DNA from: Curtobacterium sp. MCBD17_013 | Lineage (GTDB): Bacteria > Actinomycetota > Actinomycetes > Actinomycetales > Microbacteriaceae | Assembly: GCF_003234565.1 (NCBI RefSeq) | Contig: NZ_QKTU01000001.1 | Location: forward strand, 372,001-436,000 | Length of the DNA: 64,000 bases | Direction of reading: 5' to 3' | Shown: piece by piece, positions 63,926-64,000 of the stretch | Layout of the letters: each line of letters opens with the position of its first letter | Numbering within the stretch: the first letter of the stretch is position 1 | Notes under the pieces: generated by a model | Told to the model about the DNA's origin: nothing | The model's database searches: none | Seen by the model: the letters and a program-made list of their open reading frames with translations, nothing else | Program-made: the position numbers and the translations under genes

Positions 63926-63963
63926 ATTTCCCCGACGTGACTGCATTGTTTCCGGCATGTTAC
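63926..63963 (-). promoter_or_regulatory. GlnR box upstream of glnA
   Basis: On the minus strand the sequence is GTAAC-N6-GAAAC-N6-GTCAC-N6-GAAAT, an almost exact match to the actinobacterial GlnR consensus gTnAc-n6-GaAAc-n6-gTnAc-n6-GaAAc. Only the last base differs. -10-like TAGCCT elements follow on the minus strand (complements of 63910-63915 and 63895-63900). It predicts GlnR-dependent activation of glnA under nitrogen limitation. Confidence 0.85.
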
Positions 63964-63979
63964 GTGGCGGTCGGCCCAG

Positions 63980-64000
63980 TACCCTGGGTGGTATGCCCGG
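63980..64000 (+). promoter_or_regulatory. possible -10 and leaderless start of a gene cut by the window end
   Basis: TACCCT (63980-63985) is followed by 7 nt and ATG at 63993, then CCCGG to the end. The spacing equals other leaderless starts here. An RDD-family gene is often next to glnA in related bacteria and may begin here. Only two codons are visible, so this is weak. Confidence 0.35.

Overview
The window is high-GC DNA (roughly 70 % or more by eye) that I read as a chromosomal segment of an actinobacterium, most likely Microbacteriaceae and possibly Curtobacterium. This taxonomic call is an inference. It rests on codon use, actinobacterial markers (polyphosphate glucokinase, WCxDC redoxin, glnA1/glnE/glnA2, an actinobacterial-type RNase P RNA, a GlnR box) and the many TAnnnT -10 elements lying 6-8 nt before an ATG or GTG, which is typical of leaderless genes. 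No transposase, integrase, tRNA or CRISPR array was seen.

Layout. 1-253: start of a GDSL/SGNH lipoprotein, cut by the window edge. 382-8957: a LacI-controlled beta-galactoside operon on the minus strand (LacI gene, operator, GH42, binding protein, two permeases, second GH42). 9149-10437: azoreductase and HxlR regulator, divergent, with inverted repeats between them. 10552-13331: SRPBCC protein, a LuxR regulator with an ATPase-like domain, and the divergent ribulose-monophosphate pair hxlB-hxlA. 13472-18538: Kup potassium transporter, UppP, two AraC regulators. 18587-23243: aldo/keto reductase and XRE regulator around a palindrome, Orn/Lys/Arg decarboxylase, glycerate kinase. 23269-28033: redoxin, two-domain 3-dehydroshikimate dehydratase-like enzyme, FAD monooxygenase, UbiA prenyltransferase.

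28168-32131: a three-gene translationally coupled operon (two duplicated-domain YbjQ-like proteins and an unknown protein) that converges on a TelA gene. 32313-39120: an alpha-galactoside locus (GH36 divergent from binding protein, two permeases and LacI). 39254-43309: PEP carboxylase and a membrane SpoIIE phosphatase. 43505-48465: S53 peptidase, an Ala/Pro-rich unknown, an 18-bp minisatellite, a Nif3-like protein, a zinc-ribbon-family coiled-coil protein that has lost most ligands, and rnpB. 48619-52698: ppgK, map, two small genes and nadE. 52737-63854: glnA2-glnE, an exopolysaccharide operon (hyaluronan-synthase-like GT2, membrane-anchored GH26, UDP-glucose dehydrogenase), and glnA1 behind a GlnR box.

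How it fits together. Two separate LacI-governed galactoside systems feed hexose into the cell; ppgK would phosphorylate glucose with polyphosphate. Glutamine synthetases, their adenylyltransferase and glutamine-dependent NAD synthetase form a nitrogen block into which a uronic-acid polysaccharide operon has been placed. Recurrent regulatory architecture is a theme: leaderless starts, tiny upstream ORFs overlapping the main start, and palindromes between divergent genes.

The strongest candidates for less-described systems are the GT2-GH26-Ugd operon and the YbjQ-YbjQ-unknown/TelA cluster.
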